Counted from the stretch's first letter, positions 7,799-15,628 are shown. The stretch: 62,678 nucleotides of DNA from Solirubrobacterales bacterium (GCA_021155855.1 JAJNAZ010000013.1:1-62678), one strand, 5' to 3'. Translations and numbers: made by a program. Notes: generated by a model not told the origin, from the sequence alone.

Positions 7799-8608
7799 GT
7801 GTATTTCGAGCTCGACACCGCGATGCTCGACGCTGCGCAGGCGGTCTGCGTCGCGCTCCCCGCGGCGGGACTGCCCGCGCTGCTGCGGCGATTCGGCGGC
7901 CGTGGCTGGTCGCTGGTAGCACCGCTGTCGGTGGTCGCGACGGTGATCGCGATCACCGTGGCAGCCGAAAGCGCCGAAGTCCTGACCTGGATCGCGCTGC
8001 TGCTCGTGCCGCCCGGCTGCGCACTCGCGCTCGGTTGGGCTGCGCACGGCGCCCGGCCGTGGATGGCCGGCCTCGTCGTCCCGATGCTCGCCGCGGCGAT
8101 GGTCGCCCCCGACGATCCGCTTGGCCGTCTCTTGAGGCTCGGCTTGATCGTCGGTTCGTGCGTGACCGTCGGGCGCCTGCTCGCCGGCGCCGCGCCGCTC
8201 GCGCTGCTCAAGGGCGGCGTCCTCGCGATGGCCACGATCGACGCCGTCTTCATCTTCGGCGACTTCTTCGCCGAGCAGAACGCACAGTTCAACGCCGCCG
8301 CTCCCGCGGGCCTACCCCGGCTTCAAGTCGCCGACATCGGTGACGTATCGACTGACTACGGCGACTTCTTCGTCGCTGCGCTCGTCGGCGGAATCCTGGC
8401 CGCCGAACGGCGTCCCCAAGTGGTCGCTGCGCTGGCGACGTTCGCGGTTGCCCAGGCGTTCAACCAGCTCTTCCTAGTGACCGATTCGCTGCCAGGCACC
8501 GTGCCACCGGCGCTTGTCCTGCTCGCCTTCGAGATCCGGCAAGCGCTTCGACCGAAATCGTCGACGACGCTCCTCGACGCCGAGCTGGCGGGACGGCCGC
8601 GCTTATAA
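7799..8608 (+). CDS. Polytopic membrane protein of unknown function
   Basis: The protein has 269 residues, mostly hydrophobic, with six to eight predicted helices (ALLLVPPGCALALGWAAHG, LLRLGLIVGSCVTVGRLLAGAAPLALL). Acidic loops include IDAVFIFGDFFAEQNAQFN. GTG at 7799 is the first start in this frame and lies 50 bp from the divergent HTTM cassette, so the two may share a control region. It is not recognised as any named family. Its last codons run into a tRNA-like sequence. Confidence 0.7.
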   Translation: MYFELDTAMLDAAQAVCVALPAAGLPALLRRFGGRGWSLVAPLSVVATVIAITVAAESAEVLTWIALLLVPPGCALALGWAAHGARPWMAGLVVPMLAAAMVAPDDPLGRLLRLGLIVGSCVTVGRLLAGAAPLALLKGGVLAMATIDAVFIFGDFFAEQNAQFNAAAPAGLPRLQVADIGDVSTDYGDFFVAALVGGILAAERRPQVVAALATFAVAQAFNQLFLVTDSLPGTVPPALVLLAFEIRQALRPKSSTTLLDAELAGRPRL

Positions 8609-8629
8609 CCCGGAGGTCGTGGGTTCAAA
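8602..8629 (+). other. tRNA-like fragment
   Basis: The stretch from CTTATAACC through GGAGGTCGTGGGTTCAAA reads like the anticodon-loop, variable-loop and T-arm 5' part of a tRNA of the Met/Ile-CAU type. The 5' half and the acceptor end are missing, so it cannot be a working tRNA. It overlaps the stop codon of the membrane protein gene. It may be an integration footprint or chance. Confidence 0.4.
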
Positions 8630-8659
8630 GAGAAAGGGGGAGCGGATCGCTTGGAACGA

Positions 8660-8716
8660 GAAGCGGGAGCTAGCCGTTACGTGACGGGCAAGCGATGCCC
8701 GCTCGACGATCCGTGT
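8660..8716 (+). repeat. Dispersed repeat, copy 4 (diverged, truncated)
   Basis: GGCAAGCGATGCCCGCTCGA and the following CGATCCGTG match the central part of the dispersed repeat. The sequence then departs after base 8716. The 252-bp gap (8609-8860) that holds it contains no gene. Confidence 0.6.
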
Positions 8717-8860
8717 GTGCGCGGTCGGGATGCCCGCATCCGGTCGGAGCGCGGGAGCTGTGTCCGGTCCGTGGATGCTTCAGACGGGACGGGTCAACGC
8801 GGGAACGGCAGCCGCGGTAAGGATCGGCGGATACGCTGCGGCCGAGGAAGGAGAAAGCAC

Positions 8861-9247
8861 ATGAACGTCGCATTGTGGATCGCTGCCGGCGCGCTGGCCA
8901 CCGTCCTGCTGATCAGCACCTCCAAGGCGTTCGTGCCCCGGGAGAAGATCGCCGCCGTGGGCGGCCCCGCCGCGCAATGGGTCGAAGACTTCAGCCCCAG
9001 TGCGCTCAGGGCCATCGCGACCCTCGAACTCCTTGCTGCGGCAGGCCTGATCCTGCCCGCCGCGCTCGACATCGCGCCGGTACTGGTGCCGCTGGCCGCT
9101 ACCGGTACCGCGTTGCTGTTTATCGGCGCGGTCACCATGCGCCTCCGCCGCGGCGAGAGGGGAACGATCGTGCCCGACCTGGTCTATCTCGCCCTGGCCA
9201 TATTCGTGGCGTGGGGCCGCTTCGGCCCCGAGTCCTTTACCAACTGA
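8861..9247 (+). CDS. DoxX-like integral membrane protein
   Basis: The 128-residue protein has four hydrophobic helices and the DoxX-family features STSKAF in the first loop and LRAIATLELLAAAGLIL in the second helix. DoxX proteins are small quinone-linked or stress-related membrane proteins of uncertain reaction. The ATG at 8861 has a strong ribosome site (AGGAAGGAG seven bases before it). The longer open frame upstream overlaps repeat copy 4 and is not coding. It stands alone. Confidence 0.87.
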   Translation: MNVALWIAAGALATVLLISTSKAFVPREKIAAVGGPAAQWVEDFSPSALRAIATLELLAAAGLILPAALDIAPVLVPLAATGTALLFIGAVTMRLRRGERGTIVPDLVYLALAIFVAWGRFGPESFTN

Positions 9248-9459
9248 GACCGATCGACGCGCCTGGACCAAGCGATGGATGTTGTCCGCGCCGGTCTCGC
9301 CGGCCTGCTGGCGACGCCCGATAACGAAGACCCCTGGGGCTCAAGGCGGCCCAATAGGGGCCCCGTTGCTCGGGATGTTGATGTGTTTATTCCTCGACGG
9401 CAGGACTGGTCGTCAACTCCCCGCTTTCGCGCGAACCAGCACCGATGCCACCGGTGAGC

Positions 9460-10692
9460 TCACCCATTGGGCAGCGTGACCACATCGAGATCGGTGAGCC
9501 CGCGATCGCGAAACCTGCCGTGAGCGGAGCGATCGATCGGTACCGGAGGCACCGGGGGCGGGGCAGCATCGGCGTCGATGAGCACCTGGAGCGAGGGGAC
9601 GCGACCGTGAAGCGTGAATCGGTCGAGGACGAACGGAAGACCATCGGCGTCGAGCAGCGAGGGGTGGTTCATTGACTGAAAGTGAAGGTGCGGCCCGCTC
9701 GAGTTCCCCGAGTTCCCGAGCTTGCCGAGGACCTGCCCCTCCCGCACCCGTTCGCCGCGATGGACGCGGACGCTGCCGGGAATGAGGTGCGCGTAGCCGG
9801 CGAACACCCCCTTGCCGAGCTTGAGGATGACGTGGTTGCCGTCCGCGGCCCCGAGCGACACCGGGTCCGGATGGTTCGGGACTTGGTCGGGGAAGCGATC
9901 GACGGCTTCGACCACCTTGCCGGCGCCGACCGCCAGCACCGGCTGGCCATAGTTGAAGTAGCTCTCGTTCTGGTTGGGATCGCCGACGTGGGTCCGCCCG
10001 GCGTCGTCGAGCAGCGCCGACCAATCGATCGCGAAGCGCTGGCCGTCGCGGAGGGCGCCGTTGACGGGTTGCAGCGCGCGCCGGTGGGCGCCGACGACCG
10101 CGACCCACCGCCCGCCGCGAAGCGGGGGCCCGATCTCCCGCGCCGGCTTCGAGGCGACCGCCGCCTCCCCGCCGGTGTCGGTGATGATCGGCCCGACCGG
10201 GAAGCCGGGGCCAACGTCGACGGCGAGCCGATGCTCGATCCCCCTCGGGACCTGGCGCCGATGGGCGAAGCTCAGGTCGACCCAGACGATCCCGACGGTC
10301 GCGGGCGGGAGCTCGGTGGTGGGCTGGTCGGGGGCCCCAAGCAGGCTCATCGCCGCCTCGAGCCCTCCCCCCGACAGGGTCGTGATCCGCTGGCCGCCGG
10401 AGCGGAGCACCTTAAGCGAGGTGACGCTCACGGGCACCGTAACCGCGTTTGTGAGCTTGAGCTCGTACTCGAGGTGGAACCGGCCGTCGTCGCCGTGATA
10501 CCAGCGCGGCGGTGAGAGCACCCGCTGGGTGACCGGCGTCAGGGTGTCGTGCTTGGCTCCAGTCTGTGGTGAGGGCTCGGGGGCCCGCGACCACGCGACC
10601 GTCGGGAGGCCGATCGCGGCCGCCAGCAGCACGGCGAGCGCGACCAATCGACGGCGGGCTCCGGGGGGAGAGACTAATGCCGGACGGTTCAT
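9460..10692 (-). CDS. Secreted M23 (LytM-type) metallopeptidase
   Basis: The 410-residue protein has an N-terminal signal or anchor (LVALAVLLAAAIGLPTVAW) and a C-terminal peptidase_M23 domain. The zinc ligands are probably H203 in GAHRRAL, D223 in FAIDW and H337 in GPHLHF, with the catalytic H302 in GYAHL. M23 enzymes cut peptidoglycan peptide bridges or other glycine-rich peptides. The first 180 residues form a separate beta-rich domain of unknown role. It is monocistronic, and nothing in the flanks indicates regulation. Confidence 0.92.
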   Translation of the reverse strand: MNRPALVSPPGARRRLVALAVLLAAAIGLPTVAWSRAPEPSPQTGAKHDTLTPVTQRVLSPPRWYHGDDGRFHLEYELKLTNAVTVPVSVTSLKVLRSGGQRITTLSGGGLEAAMSLLGAPDQPTTELPPATVGIVWVDLSFAHRRQVPRGIEHRLAVDVGPGFPVGPIITDTGGEAAVASKPAREIGPPLRGGRWVAVVGAHRRALQPVNGALRDGQRFAIDWSALLDDAGRTHVGDPNQNESYFNYGQPVLAVGAGKVVEAVDRFPDQVPNHPDPVSLGAADGNHVILKLGKGVFAGYAHLIPGSVRVHRGERVREGQVLGKLGNSGNSSGPHLHFQSMNHPSLLDADGLPFVLDRFTLHGRVPSLQVLIDADAAPPPVPPVPIDRSAHGRFRDRGLTDLDVVTLPNG

Positions 10693-10847
10693 GCCTCGTA
10701 CGGCTTTATCGCAGAAGCGCGCCTATTCCGCTTTGCGTGAAAGCAGGAGCGGCGTCGAAAGAGCAGCTCGTGGGTAGCGAGAGCCACCGGCTTGCTTTGC
10801 TGTCTTCGCAGTCGGTTGTCCGGCACGCCGGGTCTCGCCCCCACTCC

Positions 10848-10869
10848 GCGAGATACTGCGCGGGCGATG
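10848..10869 (+). promoter_or_regulatory. Conserved leaderless start region, copy A
   Basis: GCGAGATACT is followed by nine bases and the ATG at 10867. The GATACT hexamer (10852-10857) is at the right distance for a -10 box whose transcript would start at or next to the ATG. The same arrangement precedes the genes at 12327, 13989 and 15221. No matching -35 box is conserved. Confidence 0.6.
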
Positions 10870-11271
10870 TCGCAGGAGAACGTCGAGCTGGCCGTCCGCT
10901 TCTACGAGCCGGCGACGAGCAAGGCCGAGCTACTGGCCGCGATGCCAAGGGCGATGGCCCTCTGCCATCCGAACGTGGAGTGGACGAGCCGCGAGGACGG
11001 GTCGACCTACCGGGGCCGCGAGGGAGCGACGGAGGCGATGGAACGCTACCTCGAGAGCTTCGATGACTATCGGTTCGAGGTGCAGCGGATAATCGACTGC
11101 GGAGGCGACGATGTACTGGTCATCGGACTCGAGGTGGCGACGGGCGCAAGGAGCTGCGCCGAGGTTCGCTCGCGCAACTACGAGCTGCTGACCATTCGGG
11201 ACGGAATGATCGTCCGCTTCCGCGACTTTCGGCACGAGCCAGAAGCCCTCAAAGCCGCCGGGCTGCGGTAG
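10867..11271 (+). CDS. SnoaL-like (NTF2-fold) protein
   Basis: The protein has 134 residues, beginning MSQENVELAVRFYE and ending EALKAAGLR, the hallmark of a large paralogous family in Thermoleophilia. The NTF2-like fold forms a cone with an internal pocket; members may be hydratases, isomerases or ligand-binding proteins, but the polar pocket here does not identify a substrate. The ATG at 10867 matches the conserved N-terminus, and translation is probably leaderless (see the promoter feature). A 174-bp gap without features separates it from the divergent M23 gene. Paralogues lie at 12327, 14274, 14676 and 15221. Confidence 0.88.
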   Translation: MSQENVELAVRFYEPATSKAELLAAMPRAMALCHPNVEWTSREDGSTYRGREGATEAMERYLESFDDYRFEVQRIIDCGGDDVLVIGLEVATGARSCAEVRSRNYELLTIRDGMIVRFRDFRHEPEALKAAGLR

Positions 11272-11435
11272 TCGCGCGCCGACTTCCGCTGTGCGCGAGA
11301 GGCAGCAGTCTTCTGCTTTCGCATGGGGAGCGGGCGCGAGGGACGGCCCCCGTTAAGACGACTCGTCTCGCGCGACGCGAGTCAGCGCATTGGCCGAGCT
11401 CGAGCGGCCGGCGGGGTAGCCGGGTCCGCCGCCCG

Positions 11436-12167
11436 TCAGCCGTAGCTCAGCTTCTCGTCCCAGTCCGGGCGTCCCTCTCTCGTCAGGTCGAGCATGTTCC
11501 ACAGCGGCTCGAGCGTGCCGACGCTACGGTGGTCCTGTCCGGGGTCCATCGGCGCGAAGGTCAGCTCCGCGCCCCAGAAGTGGCGGATCGTCTCGCCGTC
11601 GCGGTGGAAGACATTGAGCATTGGTACCTGTGATCCGTCCGCGGTTTCCCCGTGATAGTCACGGTTATAGGCATTGCCGGCCGAGGACAGAAGCCGCAGG
11701 TGGCGCCAGCCGCGCTCATCGCCCCAGGTCAGCAGTCGCTGCAATGACGTCTTCGCCACGACCGCGAAGTTGAGGTGCTGAGCCGCGTGCAGGGCGGCGC
11801 CGTCGAGCTGATCGAGCAGCGCCACGCACGACGGGCAGGGGCCCTCCTCGAGCGGCAGCTGCGCCGTCTTCCCACTCACGGGCCCCGGTCGATCGCCGCC
11901 ATAGGTTCGCGGGAACATGAAGTTGTAGATCACGAGCGAGTCCTTGCCCGGCGCGAAACAGTCCGACATCCGCGCCTCGGACGGGGCGCCACCCGCGCCG
12001 GCCGCCTCGAAGACGTAGTCCTCGCGAACGGCTCCACCGGGCGGCAGATCACGCCTCGCGGCGGCCACCGCCTCCATCTGGCGACGCAGCTTGACCTCCC
12101 GCTCGAGCAGTCGGTTCCGCGCCGCTCGGTACTCCGCCGACTCGCCTGGAAACGCGATCGGGCTCAT
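11436..12167 (-). CDS. DUF899 thioredoxin-like protein (paralogue 1)
   Basis: The 243-residue protein belongs to the DUF899 family, which has a thioredoxin-like fold and no established reaction. It has an N-terminal coiled region (RLLEREVKLRRQMEAVAAARR), then SLVIYNFMF, then a CPSC motif about residue 105 followed by LLDQLDGA. The ATG at 12167 has an excellent ribosome site, AAGGAGGAG. Two paralogues lie at 12961 and 36990, with CPVC and CPGC at the same place. The CxxC suggests redox activity; this is inference. Confidence 0.88.
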   Translation of the reverse strand: MSPIAFPGESAEYRAARNRLLEREVKLRRQMEAVAAARRDLPPGGAVREDYVFEAAGAGGAPSEARMSDCFAPGKDSLVIYNFMFPRTYGGDRPGPVSGKTAQLPLEEGPCPSCVALLDQLDGAALHAAQHLNFAVVAKTSLQRLLTWGDERGWRHLRLLSSAGNAYNRDYHGETADGSQVPMLNVFHRDGETIRHFWGAELTFAPMDPGQDHRSVGTLEPLWNMLDLTREGRPDWDEKLSYG

Positions 12168-12307
12168 TTCTCCTCCTTGGACCGGTCGTTGTTGCTCAGC
12201 TCCCTCGCTCCACCTCGAGCGCCGGTACCGCGCCTGCGGAGGTTTGGGCAATCACGGCCGGTCAACCTCCTAACGGGCGCTCGCTCCACATGGAAGCAAC
12301 TCTTCCT

Positions 12308-12329
12308 GCGAGATACTGAGCGGGCGATG
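12308..12329 (+). promoter_or_regulatory. Conserved leaderless start region, copy B
   Basis: GCGAGATACT, nine bases, then the ATG at 12327. GATACT is at 12312-12317. It is identical to copy A except for two bases in the spacer. Confidence 0.6.
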
Positions 12330-12743
12330 TCGCAGGAGAACGTGGAGATCGTGCGGGAGGCCATGGACGCCTACCACCTCGGCGACAAGGACGCGTGGGC
12401 GCAGTTCATGGACCCCGAACTCGAAACATTCCCTGTCGCCGAGTTCCCCGAACCCGGTCCCCTGATCGGCCCGGACGCGGCTTGGGATTTCTACCAGCGG
12501 TTCGGGGAAACGATGGCGGGGAGCGGGCTGTACGAGACCGCTGGGTTCGAGACCGCCGAGTTGATCGACGCTGGCGAACGGGTCTTCGCCTGTCAACGGA
12601 CTCCGCTACATGGCCGAGGGAGCGTGGAAGAGGTCGAGTTCAGGCTGTGGGGGGTGCACACGTTCGATCAGCGGCGATGGGTCCGGACCCAGTGGTTCTT
12701 CGATCGGAGTGAGGCGCTCGCAGCAGCAGGGCTGTCGGAGTAG
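12327..12743 (+). CDS. SnoaL-like (NTF2-fold) protein
   Basis: The protein has 138 residues with the family start MSQENVEIVREAMDAY and end SEALAAAGLSE. It is divergent from the DUF899 gene at 12167, with 159 bp between their starts. Like its paralogues it has no diagnostic catalytic residues and is assigned by fold only. Transcription probably begins at the ATG. Confidence 0.88.
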   Translation: MSQENVEIVREAMDAYHLGDKDAWAQFMDPELETFPVAEFPEPGPLIGPDAAWDFYQRFGETMAGSGLYETAGFETAELIDAGERVFACQRTPLHGRGSVEEVEFRLWGVHTFDQRRWVRTQWFFDRSEALAAAGLSE

Positions 12744-12758
12744 CGCTTGGACGAACAC

Positions 12759-12774
12759 CGGGAGCGCGCTCCCG
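12759..12774. terminator. 16-bp perfect palindrome after the SnoaL gene
   Basis: CGGGAGCGCGCTCCCG is a perfect palindrome 15 bases after the stop at 12743. It could form a hairpin that ends the transcript, but no T-run follows. An operator is an alternative. Confidence 0.4.
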
Positions 12775-12820
12775 CGTGTCGCGCGAGGCGGGAGCGGGTG
12801 CCGCGGACGACAACGGGAGC

Positions 12821-12834
12821 CGGGCATATGCCCG
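12821..12834. promoter_or_regulatory. 14-bp palindrome upstream of DUF899 gene
   Basis: CGGGCATATGCCCG is a perfect palindrome 127 bp upstream of the GTG at 12961. It is a candidate operator. No regulator is encoded directly beside it. Confidence 0.3.
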
Positions 12835-12887
12835 AAGTCCAGGCCGCTCGTCTTGCCGCGCCTGCGGTCTAGCCTGGGCGATGATCG

Positions 12888-12921
12888 GTTTGCGGACCTG
12901 AGCAGTTTGCGGACCTGAGCA
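12888..12921 (+). repeat. Tandem 17-bp duplication
   Basis: GTTTGCGGACCTGAGCA occurs twice with no spacer (12888-12904 and 12905-12921). It lies 40-73 bases before the DUF899 start codon, in its leader or promoter. Confidence 0.9.
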
Positions 12922-12960
12922 GGTCTCTAGTAGAGGGCCCCTAGCGACAAGGAGGCAAGC

Positions 12961-13716
12961 GTGACGACGGAGCACAAGGTAGGAACGCGCGAGGAGTGGC
13001 TGGCCGCCCGCGAGGAGCTGCTCGCGCAGGAGAAGGAGCTGACCCGCCGCAATGATGAGCTGTCGCGCCAGCGGCGGGAGCTGCCGTGGGTGCAGGTCGA
13101 GAAGGAGTACAGCTTCGAGACCGACGACGGAACGAAGACGCTGGCGGAGCTCTTCGACGGGCGCTCGCAGCTGCTCGTCTACAACTTCATGTTCGGCCCG
13201 GCGTACACGGCGGGTTGTCCGGTCTGCTCGTCCGGGGCCGACACTTACGACGGCGCGGTGCCGCATCTGAACGCGCGCGACGTGACGTTCCTCTGCGTCT
13301 CGCGCGCGCCGCTCGAGAGGCTGCAGGCGTACAAGCAGCGCATGGGCTGGAGGCTTCCGTGGGTCTCGTCGGCGGGAACCGACTTCAACTTCGACTTCGG
13401 AGCGTCACACACCGAGGAGGAGCTGAAGCCGTTTCTGGAAGGCGGCGACCTCGGTCCCGTTCCCGAGCTGGCGGTCGCGTGCGGGACCGATCCCGCCGGA
13501 TATCTGGCCGAGGCGCCAGTGCTGAGCTCCTTCGTGCTCTCCGACGGCGTCGTCTACCGCGCGTACTCGACCGCCGAACGCGGCCTCGAATTCATGATGG
13601 GCTTCTACGGGCTGCTGGACCGGGCGCCGAAGGGACGCGACGAGGGCGACCCGCCGGACTTCTGGATCCGCCGCCACGACGAGTACGAGGACGTCGGCGC
13701 CGGACGGACCGGGTAA
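12961..13716 (+). CDS. DUF899 thioredoxin-like protein (paralogue 2)
   Basis: The protein has 251 residues. An N-terminal coiled coil (EEWLAAREELLAQEKELTRR) precedes the thioredoxin-like core with QLLVYNFMFG, then GCPVCSSGADTYDG, and the C-terminal DFWIRRHDEY typical of the family. GTG at 12961 is preceded by AAGGAGG at good spacing. The role of DUF899 proteins is not established; the buried CxxC-like pair suggests thiol chemistry. A tandem 17-bp duplication and a palindrome lie upstream. Confidence 0.9.
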   Translation: MTTEHKVGTREEWLAAREELLAQEKELTRRNDELSRQRRELPWVQVEKEYSFETDDGTKTLAELFDGRSQLLVYNFMFGPAYTAGCPVCSSGADTYDGAVPHLNARDVTFLCVSRAPLERLQAYKQRMGWRLPWVSSAGTDFNFDFGASHTEEELKPFLEGGDLGPVPELAVACGTDPAGYLAEAPVLSSFVLSDGVVYRAYSTAERGLEFMMGFYGLLDRAPKGRDEGDPPDFWIRRHDEYEDVGAGRTG

Positions 13717-13794
13717 CGCCCGACCACCCGCCCACCAGCCCGCTTCTGCTTCCGCGGGAACTCAGAACCGGGCGGCTCGCAGTGACAGGTCCTT

Positions 13795-13912
13795 CGCTCC
13801 CGCTATGGACGACGAGCGATAGCAAGCATCACGCAATGGGCAGGCGATGTCGCTCGACGATCCGTGCGTCGTAGCGAGTAACGAATCGGGCCCCGGCTAC
13901 TGTCAACTTCGG
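13795..13912 (+). repeat. Dispersed repeat, copy 3
   Basis: The core at 13851-13892 differs from copies 1 and 2 by one base (13879). Together with copy 2 it defines the longest version, from CGCTCCCGCT at 13795 through GGGCCCCGGCTACTGTCAAC at about 13908. Confidence 0.82.
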
Positions 13913-13969
13913 GACCGGAATGCAAAAACGCCGGTCACTGCCGCCGGGAATCACCGCCCGGTCCGCCCA

Positions 13970-13991
13970 GCGAGATACTGCGTGGGCGATG
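13970..13991 (+). promoter_or_regulatory. Conserved leaderless start region, copy C
   Basis: GCGAGATACT, nine bases, then the ATG at 13989. GATACT is at 13974-13979. The downstream gene is not a SnoaL protein, so the motif is not just shared coding ancestry. Confidence 0.6.
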
Positions 13992-14270
13992 AAGCTCTAC
14001 GTTTGCTGGGGAACCTTCCGTACCAACAAGGGTCACCCTTGCGGCGAGGCCCACGAAGCCTTGGTCGCTGCGGGCTACGAGCCCCAGGTAGTCAAGACCG
14101 GCGGCTGCTACAGAACCGACCCGCTCTTTGCAGGGCGGCGTGAGGTCAAGCGGCTGACAGGCACCTACAAGGTGCCCACGCTCGTGCTCGACACCGGCAC
14201 GACCATCGACGGCTCGGAGAACATCATCGAGTGGGCACGGGCCAGTGAAGCCGCCGGGCTGCCGGAGTAG
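13989..14270 (+). CDS. Glutaredoxin/GST-N-like thioredoxin-fold protein
   Basis: The 93-residue protein begins MKLYVCWGTF and has a thioredoxin-type active region (KGHPCGEAHEAL, a single C in place of CxxC), the cis-proline segment YKVPTLVLD and the downstream GSENIIEWA of GST N-terminal domains. It may be a glutaredoxin-like thiol protein or mycothiol-linked reductase. The ATG at 13989 fits the conserved start and the promoter motif; the frame is open upstream to 13920. The last residues, EAAGLPE, imitate the tail of the SnoaL proteins, and the next gene starts three bases after the stop, so the genes are coupled. Confidence 0.82.
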   Translation: MKLYVCWGTFRTNKGHPCGEAHEALVAAGYEPQVVKTGGCYRTDPLFAGRREVKRLTGTYKVPTLVLDTGTTIDGSENIIEWARASEAAGLPE

Positions 14271-14273
14271 GCG

Positions 14274-14672
14274 ATGTCGCGGGAGAACGGCGAGATGTGC
14301 GCGAGGCAATCGAAGCGTGGAACCGGCGAGACGTGCCGATCACGCGGGCCTTGTGGCACCCCGAAGCGGAGGTTGACTGGTCCCGTTCTCGAGGACCGCT
14401 CAAGGGTGTCTATCGCGGTCGTGAGGAGGTCGAGGCGTTCCAGGACGAGTTCTGGTCGATGTTCGACAAGGTCGACCTTGAAGCCCACGGCTTCATGCAG
14501 GCGGGCTCCGACGTCGTCGTCCCGAACACCGCCCACCTGCGGGGACGAGATGGGATGGAAGTGCTCGCGAGGAGTGCCTTCGTGTACACGGTCGAGAGAG
14601 GGCAGATCACACGCCCTTCGGATGTTCCAGGACCGAGCCGAGGCCCTCGAAGCCGTCGGGCTGTCGGAGTAG
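14274..14672 (+). pseudogene. SnoaL-like gene with two compensating frame breaks
   Basis: The start MSREN at 14274 and the end MFQDRAEALEAVGLSE (stop 14672) are in one frame, but the middle (REAIEAWNRRDVPITR to VYTVERGQIT) is in another. One base is missing near 14295, where GAGATGTGCGC should read GAGATCGTGCGC, and one extra base lies near 14610 in CGCCCTTCGG. Repaired, it would be a normal 132-133-residue family member. As read it is not functional. It sits between, and is coupled to, its neighbours, with start codons three bases after each stop. Confidence 0.85.
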
Positions 14673-14675
14673 GCG

Positions 14676-15091
14676 ATGTCGCGGGAGAACGTGAAGCTCG
14701 CTCGCAGGGGCTTTGATGCGTTCAACCGGGCGTTCTCGGAAGGGGCGGCATCCGACTTTTACGAGACGCTCGACCCGAACGTCGAGTGGGTCCCCATGTC
14801 GGCGCTCCTGGAAGGAACGCGTTACAAGGGCCACGACGAGGTGCGGGAGTGGCTCGAGGAAATGAGGCGGGATTGGACCAGCTTTGAGGTGAGGCCGAAG
14901 CACTACCGGGACCTGGGCGACGACCGGGTACGGGTCTTGGGCTCGTGGCGTGCACGGGGGCGGGGGGAGAAGTGCTGCTCGACTTCCCGCAAGCGGCCTG
15001 GCTGGTGCAGTACCGAAAGGGAAAGCTGATCCGGCTGCAGACTTTCACCGAGCGAACGAAGGCCCTCGAGGCCGCCGGGCTGTCGGAGTAA
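14676..15091 (+). pseudogene. SnoaL-like gene broken at a G-run
   Basis: MSRENVKLARRGFDAF to LGSWRARGRG (about residue 96) is in frame, then the frame fails in the run of six G at about 14961-14966. With one more G the protein continues GEVLLDFPQAAWLV and ends KALEAAGLSE at 15091, a complete family member. As read it stops at 15029. A homopolymer error in the assembly is as likely as real inactivation. Confidence 0.85.
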
Positions 15092-15201
15092 GCGCTTCAC
15101 GACTTCACGCCCCTTTTTTGGCCGATTGGCGCGCGCCCCCGCCACCTCGGCGGTCCTATATGGGGATGAGAGGGTCGTAGGCCACCCCGCCAGCCTGGTT
15201 G

Positions 15202-15223
15202 GCGAGATACTGAGGGGCCGATG
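15202..15223 (+). promoter_or_regulatory. Conserved leaderless start region, copy D
   Basis: GCGAGATACT, nine bases, then the ATG at 15221. GATACT is at 15206-15211. Confidence 0.6.
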
Positions 15224-15628
15224 TCGCAGGAGAACGTAGAGATCGTTCGGCGCGTGGCGGACGCCTACAACCGCCGCGACGTGGAAGCGATGCTCGACGA
15301 ACTCCAGCCCGAGATCGAGTGGCACCCCTGGTTGCAGGTTCAGCTCGGCGGGGGAGCCACCGTGTATCGGGGGTACCAGGGCGTCCGCGCGGGAATCCGG
15401 GACGGGGAAGACGCTTTCTCTGAAGTCCAGGCAGAGCTGTCAGAGATCCGGGACCTTGGCCAGCGAGTCGTCGCCATCGGTCAGCTCCGGGGACGCGGCA
15501 GGGAGAGCGGCGCGATGACCGAATCGGCACTTGCTTGGATCGTGGAGTTCAAGAGTGGCAAGGTGATTCGGGTCCGCGAATATCTCGACCCTCAGGAAGC
15601 CCTCAAAGCCGCCGGGCTGTCGGAGTAG
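15221..15628 (+). CDS. SnoaL-like (NTF2-fold) protein
   Basis: The 135-residue intact family member runs from MSQENVEIVRRVADAYNRRD to EALKAAGLSE. It is the last of the plus-strand SnoaL run. The segment WHPWLQVQLGGGATVYRGYQG forms the usual central strands. No substrate is indicated. It ends about 225 bp before the likely true end of the convergent fasciclin gene. Confidence 0.88.
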   Translation: MSQENVEIVRRVADAYNRRDVEAMLDELQPEIEWHPWLQVQLGGGATVYRGYQGVRAGIRDGEDAFSEVQAELSEIRDLGQRVVAIGQLRGRGRESGAMTESALAWIVEFKSGKVIRVREYLDPQEALKAAGLSE

